A stretch of DNA of 64,000 bases from Tubulanus polymorphus (GCF_964204645.1 NC_134025.1:30100001-30164000), one strand, 5' to 3'; shown: positions 1-13,461, counted from the stretch's first letter. Program-made: numbers and translations. Notes: generated by a model not told the origin, from the letters alone.

Positions 1-86
1 AAATTTCAGTTCTACCCGTCAAAAAGCAACAGCGTATAATCTCGTAGTAGAAAATGCCTGAGGATACAATCTCTTTTTTCTTTTAC

Positions 87-3000
87 CTTGGAATCAGTTC
101 CAATCGGTTTCTTGCATTCTTCGCAGGTATTGGCGAAGTTATCTTCGTAGCATTTTATGCAGTACGGCTTCTCCTCTCTGAGAATGTATCGATGTCCCGT
201 CAGAGACTTGTCACAGTTGAAACAACTGAAGTGTCCACTATGCCAGTCTTGTTCCATTGCTTTTGTATATTCACCGAAGAATATTAACTGAAATGAGAAG
301 AAACAAAGAGTCGCGTTCGATTAGATACGATTCTCCTTCTAGGACGATCATGGCTTATATTTACTCAGTTCTCATACATACAACATCGCACATGGAAATA
401 CCCAGATATGAAACATTCGATGCCAAGGTTTGACAGCAGCTGGGGGTTTAACATTTTAACCTTGTAGAGTTGAATACTGGTACATATACCAAAATAAACT
501 CTCTAGCTATAAGTTTACAGTTCCTCAGTAAGTTTGGAATCTAGAGCTGTTCATTTCTAATGCTTTAACCCTGGTCCAATCATAAGCTCAGAGAATCACG
601 AAACCATGTCCAGTGTTTCAGCCCCACAGTAAAATCATTCATTCCAAGACTACAGAACCATAGATAACTTTAATTGAAAACACAATGCACACCCAAACTA
701 GCTACATCATGATCATGTGTACACTGGCAGCATTGGTATTACTGGTCAGTGAATTCTGTTTATTCTCTGGTTGGTTGTGTTCGGGTATAAAATCCATCTA
801 ATCGATCTCTATGTGTAGAGACCTGAAAGAGATTGATCTGCCAGTGTGCGGTGGTTTTACCTAATGATTCATTACTGAAATTACCTTGAACTCAAAAAAT
901 TGTAACCTCGCAATAACCTGAAAACAGTATCTGTTCATATCGCTTAAAAATACCTTATATTCATATAATAACTAGAAGCTAAATAACTGAGCAGGTAAAT
1001 CATGATTTTTGAGCTTTTTTTGAATAAGATTTGCTTCCAAATTCCTTCAATACACTTTAAAAGATCTTATCAAGTTCAAACATTTATCGTTACAAGACAA
1101 GTATTCTCTTCAGATGTTGATGTTTTACTGATTGAGTGAAAAACAACTAGAATTCCCTCCAATGAGTAAGAAATAGAGACAATAAGTAGAGAAGGTAAAA
1201 CTAACGAAAAAATTCAATGTACCTCTACTGTGTAAAAAGGTTCACTTACACGGCAATGATAGTCAGTGGCGGAAGCGCGATTTTCAACCATATTGATAAA
1301 TAATCAATGGAAAATTCCTTCACGTAAATAACAATCCGATTGTTGGTCGTTTATTTGTGAGAAAACGTCTGCTGTTGAGATGTGAAAGAGATCTAATAGA
1401 ACCGGGACTATAATCCATACCCTTCGCTCTTTATCAGTCACGTGCGTGATTTAAAAATCTCACCGTAAATTGTCCAACGTCACGACGTCAATGTCGAAAT
1501 GGAACGCACTATAACGCGAGGTCATTATTGGTGTAAATTTGCGCCGGAGAGGTTTTGCCGATAATACCACGTTTTCGCAGAGCCTCGCAGTGACTGTTTG
1601 AATGGTCGTCACAGCGATACACCGCTATGATAGATTCAAACTGCATCTCGAAGCTTCACACGATATCAGTCACCAAAACTGTTACAGCGGGGGCAGAGAT
1701 GATTGATCAATTTATCATTACAGATAAAAGAAAATTGTTTATCGGACATGTTCAGTAGTGTCAGACCCCTCAACAGTGAACTGACAAGCCAACAGGATAT
1801 GTCGACATTTGCTAGAAACTGATGCTAAGAATATCATTGATAAAAACAACTATGAATCTCATTTTTGTATCCATGTTTTTCACCTCTATTCTATGGATCA
1901 AGTAAAGTTGTTTAGTTAAAAATGATTACAATAGATGTTTACAACACCTGCATTAAACTGTACCAACTGAGATATACAATATTCTACACACATGTTTACG
2001 TTGTAATAGCTCAGAATCAGTCTTGATTAAGTTTATCAGATAATTACCGGGGAATCCTAACAGTTTACAAATTATCTTACTCTATAAGAGAATGCCGATA
2101 GACGGAGGTGTATATCGCTTAGAGACGACTGGATGATTCCCAACATTTCTTTTTAGTTAAAAAGAGACTCATTTTAACAAGCATTATTTTTCCCGTTTTG
2201 CACCAAAAAGCAGGGTCCGTTCTAACATGGACGTATAAACTAGTTTATACGTTCATGGTTCTAAGTACTTGTCCAATTGCCCGGGACAAGTATATTATCA
2301 TAAGTGCAAGTAGGTTATCATTATCACTTGTCCGCTGGGCTAGTGCAATTTTGTGTCTCAAAGCTTTTTGCCAATCGATACAACAGTTGGACTGCTTGTG
2401 TAGGGCAAGTAGATTTTTAGGGGGCAAGTAAAATTTCAGATATGCTTGCCCCCGGGCAGGTGGTTCTTATTCCTTAGATCGGACTCTGAAAAGCCATGAC
2501 GCTTGTGCCCTACACTTAAAACAAATATATGTATATCACCCTTAAAACGATGGATTCATTAGGAAGACTAGACACAGAAGGGGTTTAAAGATGTTATTAC
2601 CACCAGACTAGACAGAAAATCATTCATACTGAGTTGTGTGGTTATATTGTGTAGGCAGAGGAGAACATTCTTCACCAGCAAACCCGATATACATCCTGAT
2701 TACAACAAAAATATGTTATTTACAACTTCAAAAAAAACCACCTCAGCCTAAATACCAAGTGTGAAGTATTGTATTCGAACATACGAAACCTGGTAATATT
2801 GTTCTTATATCAGATAAACACAGGTGCAGAAAATCTGAATTACTGGCAAAAATACACGCAATTCTATAAGCAATCAACTTAACATTTAGCTATAATTGAA
2901 TATAAAGGAGCTGGTTTAACAGACCTCGTTTAATTAAGTCAGACTTCAGAGTTAAAATCAGTTCATTTAAAATATTTGAAAACTCTGTGAAACTCGATCT

Positions 3001-6000
3001 TGTACCCGTTTCCATAGATCTCGCCTAAACATTGGTCTTTACCGTAGAAACAATTTGAACTGATTTAACTAAAGAATGAAACTTTACGTGGAACTGGATC
3101 CTGGTCATTAAATCTAATCATCTTTCACAGATTGATGAAAACGAAACCGTTTCTATTCATGAAGATGAAGATATTTTCAGTTACTGCCACTGCGATATTG
3201 AAAGCATTTTTTAAAACTCACCCGACGATAGCACGGATATCCAACTGCGTTGATTTAAAGTAATCGTTCCGGCCACAATGATTATATGAGCCATGAACAA
3301 ATCATCCAGAAGTAATAAAAAAGATGATATCGATCTTTGAAAAACCAACTGACTGAGGCTGATGATGATGCTGCTGACAGAAAATGTTGTTTGCTTATGT
3401 CAATTGAACCCCACTTTCGTAGTACTACAAGCTTACTGTTCGGTAAACACTTTACTTTATACAGTCATCTAATTTAAAAATGAGTCACACTCAAGTCCTC
3501 TTGTTTATAGAAATTATCCTAGAGTCCTCGTAGTCATTTTTGATCATTTTATCGTCCCCCGTATTTACGTACGTACATCCAATAGTATTTCTGCTAATAA
3601 TGAATCATATGTATCTATTACAATAAACGATCGGCTACACACAATACGCGTCTAGGCCACAAATATGTTAGTTATGTTTATGACCACCGGATCAGGAATC
3701 CAGGAAGCTTGCCCAGTGTTTTCACCTTCATTTCCCCTTTCCCAAATTCTATAACACTGCTGGAAATCATGCGCTGATCGTTCCGCGTAGTTGACAGTTA
3801 ATGTATTAGGATCGTTAGTCATTTTTTTTCTAATGATATTTGAACAATTGTTTGTCAGTCATACACACATCCTATTCTGTAATAACTAGCTCTACACGTC
3901 TCTGGAACTCGACACAAATTCCATGTTTAATAACAGTAGATCATGAAGTAGGAAGTAATTAAATGTAAATATATCGACGTAACATTTCAAACCAGGAAGT
4001 TTTAACATATTCTAAATATTTCAATTCAATCTTTAATTCGAAGAAGTCGAGATATCGATAATTTCACTTCAGATTCCAGAGTTTTTAAGGTAATAATAAG
4101 ACTTTTCTAAACTTCTCCAAAAAGATCATTGACCTTTTACAGGCAGAGACGGAGATGAATGACTGAACACAGTTTAATTCCCTCTGCTGGTTTTTCTGCC
4201 TCATTGCTGAATGAAGTCGTTGAGAGCAATGATCATTAATCATTAACTATTACTCCCCTCTCCCCACACCCCCTCCCCAGCCTCCCCCTCCTATAATCAT
4301 CTACACACAATTACTAATATACTAATAGGAGGTAAGTAGAGAGCACAGGGACCCGGTTTGGCAGTTGTGAGTTAGACTTAACTCTATAAGAATTACGATA
4401 AGAAAAGATTAGTTCATATTCAATGTTTTAATTCTTATCAAATTCAACTCTGTAAATTTTTCCTACATCCTATTTCGAAGACCTTTAACATTCATCTCTG
4501 TTCTGTCTGTCATCTCGACCTTACTCATTAAAAAGAATGTTTTCAAACAACGATGAGTTCTACGCAAAATAAACCCAGCCAGAGCTTCTAGATGGCGCTA
4601 CAAATATTGTTACTAATTAGAAATATGTTACATTACCTTGGATTAAAGGCTGGTAGAAGAGAATATTATGGCAGTAGCTAACGAGACTCTACTGGTATGT
4701 GTACACACCTAAATATAGCTTACCACCTACCCTTCTACCCACGTACCCAACCTACTGGCACTACTGATTTCAGTAGACTATGTTACATCTGGTTCTCTCT
4801 CCTCCGCAAACATTTTCACATCGCGTAGAAAAGCGTTCGAAAAACAAGGTTTATTTTCATGTAAGTTTCGTCAGGAAAGATTTTATAAGTTTTTAGAAAA
4901 ATAGGTGAAAGATACAACATAAACTAGAAATGAGGAAACTGATATCAAATCATGTAACAAGCTGCTTGATTGGTTTTTCCAGCAAATACCTGTTGATTAA
5001 TGAATTTCCCAAAAAAACATTAATTGGTTTTCCACTGGATTTCGATGTCTGGAGGTCAGACGATGGAAGCCTGATTAATATCAACGAGGCACACGATAGT
5101 GTTGACACAGAAAACATGATCATTAAACAACTGGATAGTGATAATAGGAAGAAAGAACATGTTTGTGTCGAAACTCCTTTGAAGGTGGAAGTTTATCTCA
5201 GAACGCATCAAGCACATTAATATACACCACAGTAGTGTTAGAAACATTATCACGTAGTACAGCAACTTGTAAGAGATGAAATAAATAAAAATTTGACAGA
5301 ATTCATGAATGAAGATAAAATTGTAAAGGAGGCAAGGTGATGCTGGACAAGTAAAAATCAGAATGAGAACTATAATGGGAATGAACAGGAATGGAGTCCG
5401 ATGAAAGAGAAAGTACCAGGTATATAGAGGTTACTTCTTGATATGGTTGGTATAAGAGTATGAAGTCATAAAAACGGAAGATATAAAAGATACAGAGAAA
5501 TATGTTAAATAAGGGATGGGTGTCAACACGGAGAGTTTCTACTCACAACTCCATCACAGCATCCGTGCTCACATAATTGTATCTTTTCTCTATACTGGTA
5601 GAAAGACATTGTTCGAAATGTATTTTGAATATTCCATTCACCTCGAAAACCCGAGATCCGTTCCTATAGATACATCCTTATTATTAACATCGATAACTGA
5701 TCAAAGATTTCGTCGTGAAAATACGAATAATTCCGTATTGGTTAAATTGCGATGTTTGAAACTGGAATAAAGAAAACTCGAATGAACGCTCGATTATCGT
5801 GTGGAAGTTGTTGAATCCAAAAGGCCACATCTGTTTAGTTCCAAAGTTCCAAATGTCAAAGATTACGTAAAGTCAGCCTCCCATGGAAAACATAGATTTG
5901 AATCAACACGGTTTTCCAGACAGATTCAGCAGGAGTTTAATTACTTTTGACCACGGGAAACATCCAATAATCCAACAAGAATTCAGACAACACGAGCATT

Positions 6001-9000
6001 ACTGAACCACTGAATTCTTTGATGTTAATCTGCAGTTGTTTTATGCAAAGATTAATCGAATGCGGGCAATTAGCAATAGCCTTACCTCTCTAAATGAAGT
6101 CTAACAAGAAGCACAAATGAACCATTTAGATATGAAAATTTCAGAAACAGACTGAATTACAGGTGTCTTAATAGTTGAAAGCAACATCGCAAGTGTAAAG
6201 AAATCCTGTTTTCAGTTCTAAATTTATCATCACAGGTGTCTTATTAAAATAGGCTCTTTTCATCACCTGAATAAATACTATTACTTGATTCATGTATGAA
6301 GTACTCACATATATGAAGTTTAATGCTTGCTATGCGAAAGAAAATGACCAGAGATATCGAAGATATTCATAAAATCTAGAATGACACCGAAGATAAAGAT
6401 GAAAAAGTCAAGACTGACAGAAGAGTAAAGTACATTTCACTTTATTTGATACATACTGTAAATAATTAGATTATTATTCTGGAGAAAAGTATAAAAAGAA
6501 AAACATCGTCTGAAAATATTTGCCAACACTTGTGAGAGATTATATTGGCAGCTCCGGAATGAATGGTAAAGATGCGAGCAAGAACTAGGAATGGGGTGAA
6601 GACATACGTAATACTGCGGAACCAGACATAGACAGACAGGATAAAACTGAGGATACACCTGAGCTAAACACACGTAATGAGCCAAGTTCATGTTACGTTA
6701 TTTAGTCCATTTCCAATTTTGAACGGATGTTGCGTCTAGTTGGACCAGTGATAATACTAGCTGATTAAAACCTGCCCTGAATGCACGACACTGATTTAGT
6801 CCTTCCTAAATCGGTACGCTCCAGATACCAGAATGGACATACTAGCAATGGTGTGATCGTGAACCTCATTGGCTATTTCAGGTGAATACTTCGTAATATG
6901 CTGGTTTGTGAAGTAAATGTCAAGGATGAACATCTTCTGGGATTTCGCCATGTGATTCTTAGTACTAAACTCCCTGGTACTAAACACAACATGTTTCAAA
7001 CCTGCTGCGACTAAATTAAACCTGAGATCGGAGATGAAATACTAGAACTCTCAAGACATCGTTCTGATAGTAGTCAGTAGCAATAAGAACACGCTCTTCC
7101 ATCAACTCATTCATACTAACCTCTAGATATAGCGAACAGTTCAATCAGATTCGATTTCTGCACAAGGTAAGAGCAAGTCGGGTTGAAACACTGACATACG
7201 ATAAAACAAATATTTATCATCACTGCTTACACGAGATGGATAAAGATTGTTTCCCGCCTCAGCAGCACGTGTATGCAAATAACAGCAGCCATATCGAAAG
7301 AATAAATTCAGGATCCCGTAGTAGACATGTTTCAGATAAGATCTCTCAGACGGAATTCAATAATTGACTCGTTTAATCCATTTTACTATTTTTTTGACGC
7401 GCGTCATAAATAATTCATTCATTTCTGACAGATTTTTGATATAAACTTCTTCTGCACTCTCAACACGTTTATCATTATTATTACACGTCATGTAACCGAA
7501 GAGTTTTACGCGTGTGGAGAAACATAAGAACATTTTTCTACTTAGAACTTATCATATTATCTGAGAAATAGATAAGATGAACAGACATTGTATGTAGTAT
7601 TCTGTACTTAATCTACCCAGACTGATTTAGATGGGTTTTTTTTATTCGAGCAAATGGAATATATACCGGAACACGTGATACATTACACGTGATATGTACA
7701 GGGCTTCTGAAATTTCGTTGCAGTACGGCAATGGCCACTGAACCTGGTGAGATTGTTTTCCATCGCGATGAGTGTTACAATCATAACAGAAATCTTATTC
7801 TTAGGAAAATTATCCGATCGAAAAACTATGCGGAACAACAGGTACTACCGAGACTCAAGCAACTTCCACCAGGTGGCACTAGACTAGACCTTGAATGTAA
7901 AAAACTGAAAGGCTCGAGTTTAAAAGTTGTTTTTTTTAGTTTATTTTATAAAACACGTGCGTGAATCTGAACTTATCGATGTATTGTATTGTTTTATATG
8001 AATATTCACACGAGGCGTGCTATAGATAGTAAACCTTGCACACCGTAATAGGCAATCATAGCAGTACGAAGCAGTGAGGAGCTGAAGCAGTGGTGGTGGT
8101 GGTGGTGATGAGATTGCGAGGGTGTGACTACCATCGAGGGGTTTATACCTACAGAGAGAGAGAACAGCTGTATACAGAGATATAACCGGCCGCCGCATAC
8201 CTGAACAGTAAGCGATACGTTCACTAGAGATAGTGAGAGTTTGAGAAGAGATGTTGTAGATCCTGAACGGATTACTCACTCACTTTCCCTCATTTTTAAT
8301 CAATCGATCTTTCATTTTTATCCGTTTAAAATCGATTAATTTCAACGTTATCTACGTCTTCAATATCAGTAATTATTGCTAGAATTCTTCTACTCGAGAG
8401 TATGAATAATTCAGGAGATACTCCACACAATTCTCAAAAATTTCAAGAAGAAATAACATAATTTCAAGTTTCCTTATTTCTGAAGGAGTAAGTCCTATTT
8501 CGTAGCCCTCCCTAAGATACAGCTCCATGATAACACACAAAATCTAACAAACTACGAATAATATGACTCCAATTCTGAATAAAAAATCCTGCCCAGCGGT
8601 TGACGAACCAAAAAACTGGTATAACTGGTGTTATAATCAACTCAACTTCTACACACTATAAACTCTATCAAAGCTAAATGAATCTAACTGAAACTTTAAC
8701 TCAATCACATCAATTTAAACATGGCTACAGTAATGATTATTGTAATAAGTGATGATAATTTTGAATGGTTAAAAGATTTCCCCGAATGCACAATTTTACT
8801 TACGATTTCTCTGATACACCAAACCCTTCCAAGGCCCGAAGAGGTAAAACTAATAGCAAGCAGTATACCTAGATGAAACTAACCCATGGTTTTTAAACAA
8901 CTTTATATTAACGAGAGGAGTGCAAACCTTTACTAAGGGTAAAAGTAATAAGCCAGCAGTGTACCTCGATGAAACTCCCCTACCCAATAGTTTCTCAACC

Positions 9001-12000
9001 ACTTCATATCGATGAGATGAGTGCAAACCTCAACTAGCTGAATTATTTTTAACCTTCCTCTACCACCGCAAATACCCAGTCAGTCAGTCAGTGAGCCAAC
9101 CACACGTCAGTAAAATTCAATCAACAAATTACCCTTGAACAAGGTGGCTGCTTTTATCAGTGAAATATCTAAAGTCTCAGTTAAATATTTCAACAGGAGA
9201 TTTTAGAGATGGAATTTGGGATTTTGCGAGATGTAGTTATTGAAACAAATGATTTAGAGCCATGTTCACACTATCGCTACTTAGTATGTTCTAATTTGAC
9301 CAGTACTTGGAACGGGACCAATTTCGAATGGGCCAAAATCAATGCTATGTGTTCACATACAAATTTAAATCTGCTGTTATCACTGGTCCAGCTAGACCTA
9401 AAACTGTGATTGACAGGCAATTGAAGAAAAGTTTCTGTTCACACACAGAGAAATGGTCAGTTCTAAAATTGCATCTATAACGGACCTGGATTTGTCTTTT
9501 TGGTTGATCTGTTGAAATTTGCACTCCTCCTAATCATGTGTTTCATGAAAAGTTAAAAATAACATTTTATTTATTGATAAATTCATCAACATATCCAGAC
9601 CTGCAGCTAAATCTATCAATAAGCTAATGTAGATTCAAATATCCAATAAAATCTTCAAATCAAAGTTATAAAATGAAAACATAAATAGATTTTTCATGCT
9701 TTTTATCGTTTGAATTTCATATATTTTCGTAAAAGAAGTTTGCAGCTCGAATAATTGGATTGCAGCGATATATACCGCGTAAACAGTGCGCCACCTATCA
9801 GATACACAGCGAACTAATAGAGAAAGCTCCAGTCGCACTAATACTGATACTTTCTAACGCATGATGGACTTAACCTAAACTTCATCAATGAATTATGTGA
9901 AAAAACCTTTTGCTACAAAAGCAAAATGTGAATTTTAGGGAGTAAACAATAAAGCTATAAGTGATAACCCTAAAGCATGTGAAAAGTCATGGCTTCTGTA
10001 GCTAAGAGGCAGCAGGTGCTATATCCAACCATCATTGGGAAAAATATTGACAAATCGGTTTTTAAAGCTTAGTCAGCGCTCACATTAACCGCGATTCTTT
10101 TCGGATTATTTATTGGACATCGGTGGGCAAATGCAGACGGCATACTTAAACAGGTTCGAAAAAAAAAACTCAATCCATCAATCGCGGAAAGAGTCCTCTG
10201 GGATGAGTTTCAGACGCAGGGCTAAGCTTACCTCATCACATGCGGCACATCTCGGTTTCAGTAGTTCGGCGTAATGACGCTCGCAGTAGACGTTACCGCT
10301 GTGAAAACAATACGCTAAATCTACCAACAATTCATCACATCTCGCACAAACGAAACAAGCCGGATGCCAGCACAGATCCGGACCACATTTTGACGCGAAA
10401 ACGGCAATTTCGCCCGCCTCGATTTCGCCTTCACAATTGTAACAATTCTGAAATATGCAGAAAAATAAATGTTTCATAACGAATCAAGATATTCAGGATC
10501 CAGTTCCAGAGTTAAGATTTGACTCTTGAGTTGAAACGGTGGAAATTAACTGATTTTAACTCAAGAGATCTTTAGAGTCAAATTCTGTATTCTATCATAA
10601 AGAAGCAATAAATCTATGATAATTTCTAGCATAAAGATTGAAAAATAGATATATGTTCAGTTAGTAATAAGCTGAAGAATGAGTCACCGAATATGAATGA
10701 AGATATAATTGACAACACTGTAATGTGGATAGAATTTGATTTTAAAATTACAAGGATATTTAATTGTCTAAATCTAATGACATCAGCGCCAAGGGGTTAG
10801 GGACTTGTTCATTCATCTATTCTGTTGAATTTATATCATACCATAATTATCAGCAATGTGGTCCATTGATTTATGCAATTTTCATTGGGAAACGTCACTG
10901 ATATAATTCATTAATAGTTTGTGAAATACTAGTCAAAATATCATTTTCATGAATTTTAATGACTCATATGTTGAGTTAATTATGTTCTAGTTTCGTCTCT
11001 TAACATGGAATGATTTCAGAATTTCATGTAATGGGCCGACTAGAACCTTGTTAATATCTGAGAACGAATAAAAGCCAGTGAATTGAGCATTTGACAATTA
11101 GTCTGACACTAAGCCTGACTGGTCACCGCATGGTCACAACACTGATTAGACCAACCTACGAACACTCAGCTGTCAATATGTGTCAGTGGTGTAGTGGTTA
11201 GCATGCTGGATCGGCGTGTAGATGGCCACAGGTTTAAGTCCCATCAGGGCCAAGCTAAGGTTGAACGGTGAGGGCTGATGGGAGGGAGGTACCATAAAAA
11301 ATTTTCATGAAATACCAAAGCTTTAATTTTTTTTTTAAATACATCTGAGAGAAGATATTTGCAGTGTGATATAGTTTATTGGTGTGACTGGTTACACAGG
11401 GGCACATATTTGAGATACACGTACCACATCTTCAGGCACATTCTCACAAACATAACCGATATCTAACGCTAATTCATCTCTCATATCTCGATATTCCTGG
11501 AACGCTTTACGTAATTCTTGACTAGTTATAGTTTTACAGTATTCTTCAGATAGATCCTGTTTTGGAAGTTGTTTGATAAGTTGTATTTCTCGATATTTCG
11601 CCCCAGTCGCGTCAATTCTGGGAATTTTATTATTCGGAAGTTGTTCCATGTATTCATCAATCTACAAAAAAAAGAAAGTTTTACATGTTGAATATCAAAA
11701 TGCTTCATCAAGGGGCAATAAATCTTGAAAACGGTATCATTTTTATCTGTCAAGGCAAGTGCCAGAGACTCAAATGAAAAATGGAAGGGCAGGGGTCCAG
11801 AAAATCTTGAAAATCTTGAAAGAGTTGAAAAGTTTATAGCTCTGGATTGAGTTCCACAATCGTTGGTCCAGTTAGTGACTCCATCTTCACTAGGAACTGT
11901 GCAACTGACCCCTCTACACTTTGAATGACTCTAGAAAATCTAGACTGTAAATTTTGCCCAATTTGATAAACACAGTCAGGGCGCCATCATTGGTATCTAT

Positions 12001-13192
12001 TCATAGGAGATACGCAGAATGGTATTTCAATCAGCTGTTTCAGACAATTAGTCGCTGTAATGGTTTCTAATAAACACTAAGGACTGGGTTTCAGTAAATG
12101 AGTGATATAGAAATACCCTCTAATCAATAATACTTCATCAGGCCTTATATTAGCCGGTAAACATAGCCGCTATATCTTGCTACTGACGAAGTGCAAATAA
12201 TCACACTTCGAAATCCCAAGAGTCACATTACTAGTGACCCTTACTATGAACACATTGCCAGGACTGCTTTTGTGGTGCCATTACACGGCATATATTGCCA
12301 ATTCATGCCCAGAAACGAAATGACTTCATTCTCGCTGCTTAATCTTTCTACAAACAGATATAAATTCTTATTAGGGCAACTAAAGGAGGCACTTCAAACA
12401 TTGATAAAAATACCAAATTAAGCATTAATCAAACGAAATGCAAATAAATCAGACAGTTTTACCAATAATACAGGGATATACAGGGTGACATACCAAACAC
12501 TATAGTAATCTATATGATTTGGGGGCAGGTTTTTAATGAAATACCGGCGACAATGTGAAATAAACCACGTAATTTTTTCTAGATATTGTTCACGTGTTTA
12601 CAATTTTACAATTCAAAGTCACAAAGGATTACAAGTGATTCGCAATTCTATTCTGTGAATTTGACAGTCACCGAAATAGTTCGAATGTTTTTACCATTGA
12701 AAAGGAAGAATAGTCAAAGCTATACGGGCAACCAGTCTGAGTACCTATAAATGGCAATACCACAATAAAAACCACAAATTATGTTTCAGGAATTACGCGT
12801 GTATCAGAGGGGCTCATGTGTTTTACTTTACGGGGAAGACCTGAAAATTGAATACCAGGTATTTCCTATGAAATATCAGTGCAAGAACTGATATTGAGGA
12901 GGTGCATTCATAAAGTTTTATAGGGTAATGAAAAGTGTAGATGAGGTTTCATTTCGGCTCAAAATGTTCAGGGAATCTGACATCACATCTGTGTATTAAC
13001 TGGTATACCTTAAACTTAGAGATACCGGGAGGAACCCAAGTATAACCATAATCTAAAATCTGTTCTTGCGAAATCCTGCGAGACTTGGTATCACCCTCTC
13101 TCTGCCACCCGAGTCTATCTCGAATATTGACGTAGTCCTCGTGGTAAACATCGTGCACTTCTCGCGGACACTTACAACTCTGGCAAATATTC
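87..13192 (-). CDS. Lmpt: Limpet (PET plus multiple LIM domain protein), partial
   Basis: Four exons, read from high to low coordinate: 13192-13009, 11661-11425, 10447-10232 and 287-87. All have AG acceptors and GT donors and join in one frame. The first holds a [12 protein letters not shown] zinc-binding motif and the start of PET (GYTWVPPG). The second completes PET with [11 protein letters not shown] and ALDIGYV. The third is LIM1 (paired C-x2-C knuckles, CWHPACFVC, ending CAACDE). The fourth is LIM2 ([11 protein letters not shown]) plus the first knuckle of LIM3 ([13 protein letters not shown]). LIM2 running into a third LIM, together with the PET wording, fits invertebrate Limpet (PET plus six LIM) better than testin or Prickle. 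The family is linked to actin and muscle attachment structures; that role is family knowledge, not shown here. The 3' exons for LIM3-6 lie beyond position 1. The PET exon begins with one base of a split codon, so at least one coding exon lies upstream; 20894-20947 is a candidate but its phase does not fit directly. Confidence 0.88.
1428..1665. promoter_or_regulatory. CpG-dense island in Limpet intron, possible internal promoter
   Basis: I count 22 CpG dinucleotides in about 238 bases, against a CpG-poor AT-rich surround. The segment includes CACGTG and two TGACG-type half sites around 1480-1490. It sits 1.1 kb upstream (on the minus strand) of the LIM2 exon. It could be an alternative promoter for a LIM-only isoform or an unmethylated enhancer. 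This is inference from composition only. Confidence 0.25.
2224..2460. repeat. Foldback/hairpin cluster, probable small mobile element
   Basis: Positions 2231-2252 form a perfect 22-bp palindrome (half: ACGTATAAACT), extended imperfectly to 2224-2260. It is followed by an ACTTGTCC...GGACAAGT hairpin (about 2265-2291) and a GGGGGCAAG...CTTGCCCCC hairpin (about 2422-2455). A degenerate copy of the palindrome recurs at 13369-13392. The clustering of inverted repeats suggests a non-autonomous element. The 60-codon minus ORF across it (2245-2427) is probably incidental. Confidence 0.5.
6715..6850. repeat. Family C MITE-like repeat, fragment
   Basis: Contains the family motif GTCTAGTTGGACCAGTGATAA followed by a TGATTTAGTCC segment, also seen near 9380, 18890, 57820 and 61630. 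This copy is short and degenerate. Confidence 0.5.
8091..8107 (+). repeat. Short (TGG)n microsatellite
   Basis: Five to six uninterrupted TGG units inside the Limpet intron, next to a GA-rich stretch at about 8150-8162. Confidence 0.8.
8841..9035. repeat. Imperfect tandem duplication, about 95 bp per unit
   Basis: Two diverged units (about 8841-8935 and 8936-9035) share, in order, GGTAAAA, AGCAG, GATGAAACT and GAGTGCAAACCT. They lie inside the Limpet intron. No coding content. Confidence 0.65.
9265..9535. repeat. Family C MITE-like repeat
   Basis: Carries the reverse-oriented motif TTATCACTGGTCCAGCTAGA, then GATTGACAGGCAATTGAAG and CAGAGAAATGGTCAGTTCTA. The same blocks occur in opposite order at 18730-19010 and 61505-61755. 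The ends contain gaccagt/ggacc inverted words. The plus ORF at 9209-9409 is incidental. Confidence 0.6.
10497..10605. repeat. Family A foldback element (degenerate)
   Basis: Starts GGATCCAGTTCCAGAGTTAAG, then TTTGACTCTTGAGTT. The right half carries TTTTAACTCAAGAG and AGAGTCAAATTC in inverted orientation. It lies just upstream (minus strand) of the Limpet LIM1 exon. Confidence 0.6.
11180..11340 (+). mobile_element. tRNA-derived SINE
   Basis: A tRNA-like head has an A-box-like TGGTGTAGTGGTTAGCATGC at about 11187 and a B-box-like GGTTTAAGTCC at 11231-11241, spaced as in a tRNA. An unrelated body follows, ending in a T-run (about 11328-11336). The missing acceptor-stem complementarity and the 3' tail argue for a SINE rather than a functional tRNA gene. 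It sits in the intron between the PET and LIM1 exons of Limpet. Confidence 0.75.
11662..13008 (-). other. Limpet intron within the PET coding region
   Basis: This 1.35 kb intron runs from donor AAG|gtatac (13009/13008) to the acceptor ttttgtag (11662 side) and splits the PET domain. Apart from a short plus ORF at 12191-12421 with no recognised similarity, I see nothing in it. Confidence 0.7.
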
Positions 13193-13368
13193 CTGCAAAT
13201 AGAAAAATGGAGAATTGGCGACATCAGTAAATACGACTGTTTTTACTGATTGGTGGGTTTTAATACCGGCAGTAACGACCATCATTAATCACTCATCGTG
13301 AATTAACCCAAACTCTCACTGCATAGACACCGTTCTGGAGCCAGTTTCCCAAATGTTGGTTAGAGCTC

Positions 13369-13392
13369 GGACATAATCTAGTTTATACGTCC
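13369..13392. repeat. Degenerate copy of the 22-bp palindrome
   Basis: The right half (CTAGTTTATACGTCC) matches the palindrome at 2231-2252 and its flank. The left half (GGACATAAT) is mutated. This indicates a dispersed palindromic element. Confidence 0.55.
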
Positions 13393-13461
13393 TTGGTTTG
13401 AATTAACAGCTGATAGTTGACAATTAAAAGTTAATTTTGTAACTATGGTATTTATCCTCCA

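Larger units (their letters stand above)
288..10231 (-). other. Limpet intron between the LIM1 and LIM2 exons
   Basis: This is a 9.9 kb AT-rich intron. Its donor is GAG|gtaagc at 10232/10231, and its acceptor is a pyrimidine-rich stretch ending in cag at 290-288. It holds a foldback region (2224-2460), a CpG cluster (1428-1665), family C repeats (6715-6850, 9265-9535), a short TGG run (8091-8107) and a 95-bp duplication (8841-9035). ORFs at 4930-5220, 5516-5770 and 7689-7964 (all plus) have no recognised similarity, and I see no splice support for them. The remaining stretches show nothing I can name. Confidence 0.75.

Noticed and set aside
4930-5220. 96-codon plus ORF in a Limpet intron
   Set aside because: No recognisable domain or splice context; the length is compatible with chance.
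7689-7964. 91-codon plus ORF in a Limpet intron
   Set aside because: No recognisable domain; antisense to the gene, no supporting signals.
87-13192. Assignment as testin or Prickle
   Set aside because: LIM2 continues into a third LIM of Limpet type, and the [11 protein letters not shown] and ALDIGYV blocks fit Limpet better; testin has only three LIMs with different spacing.
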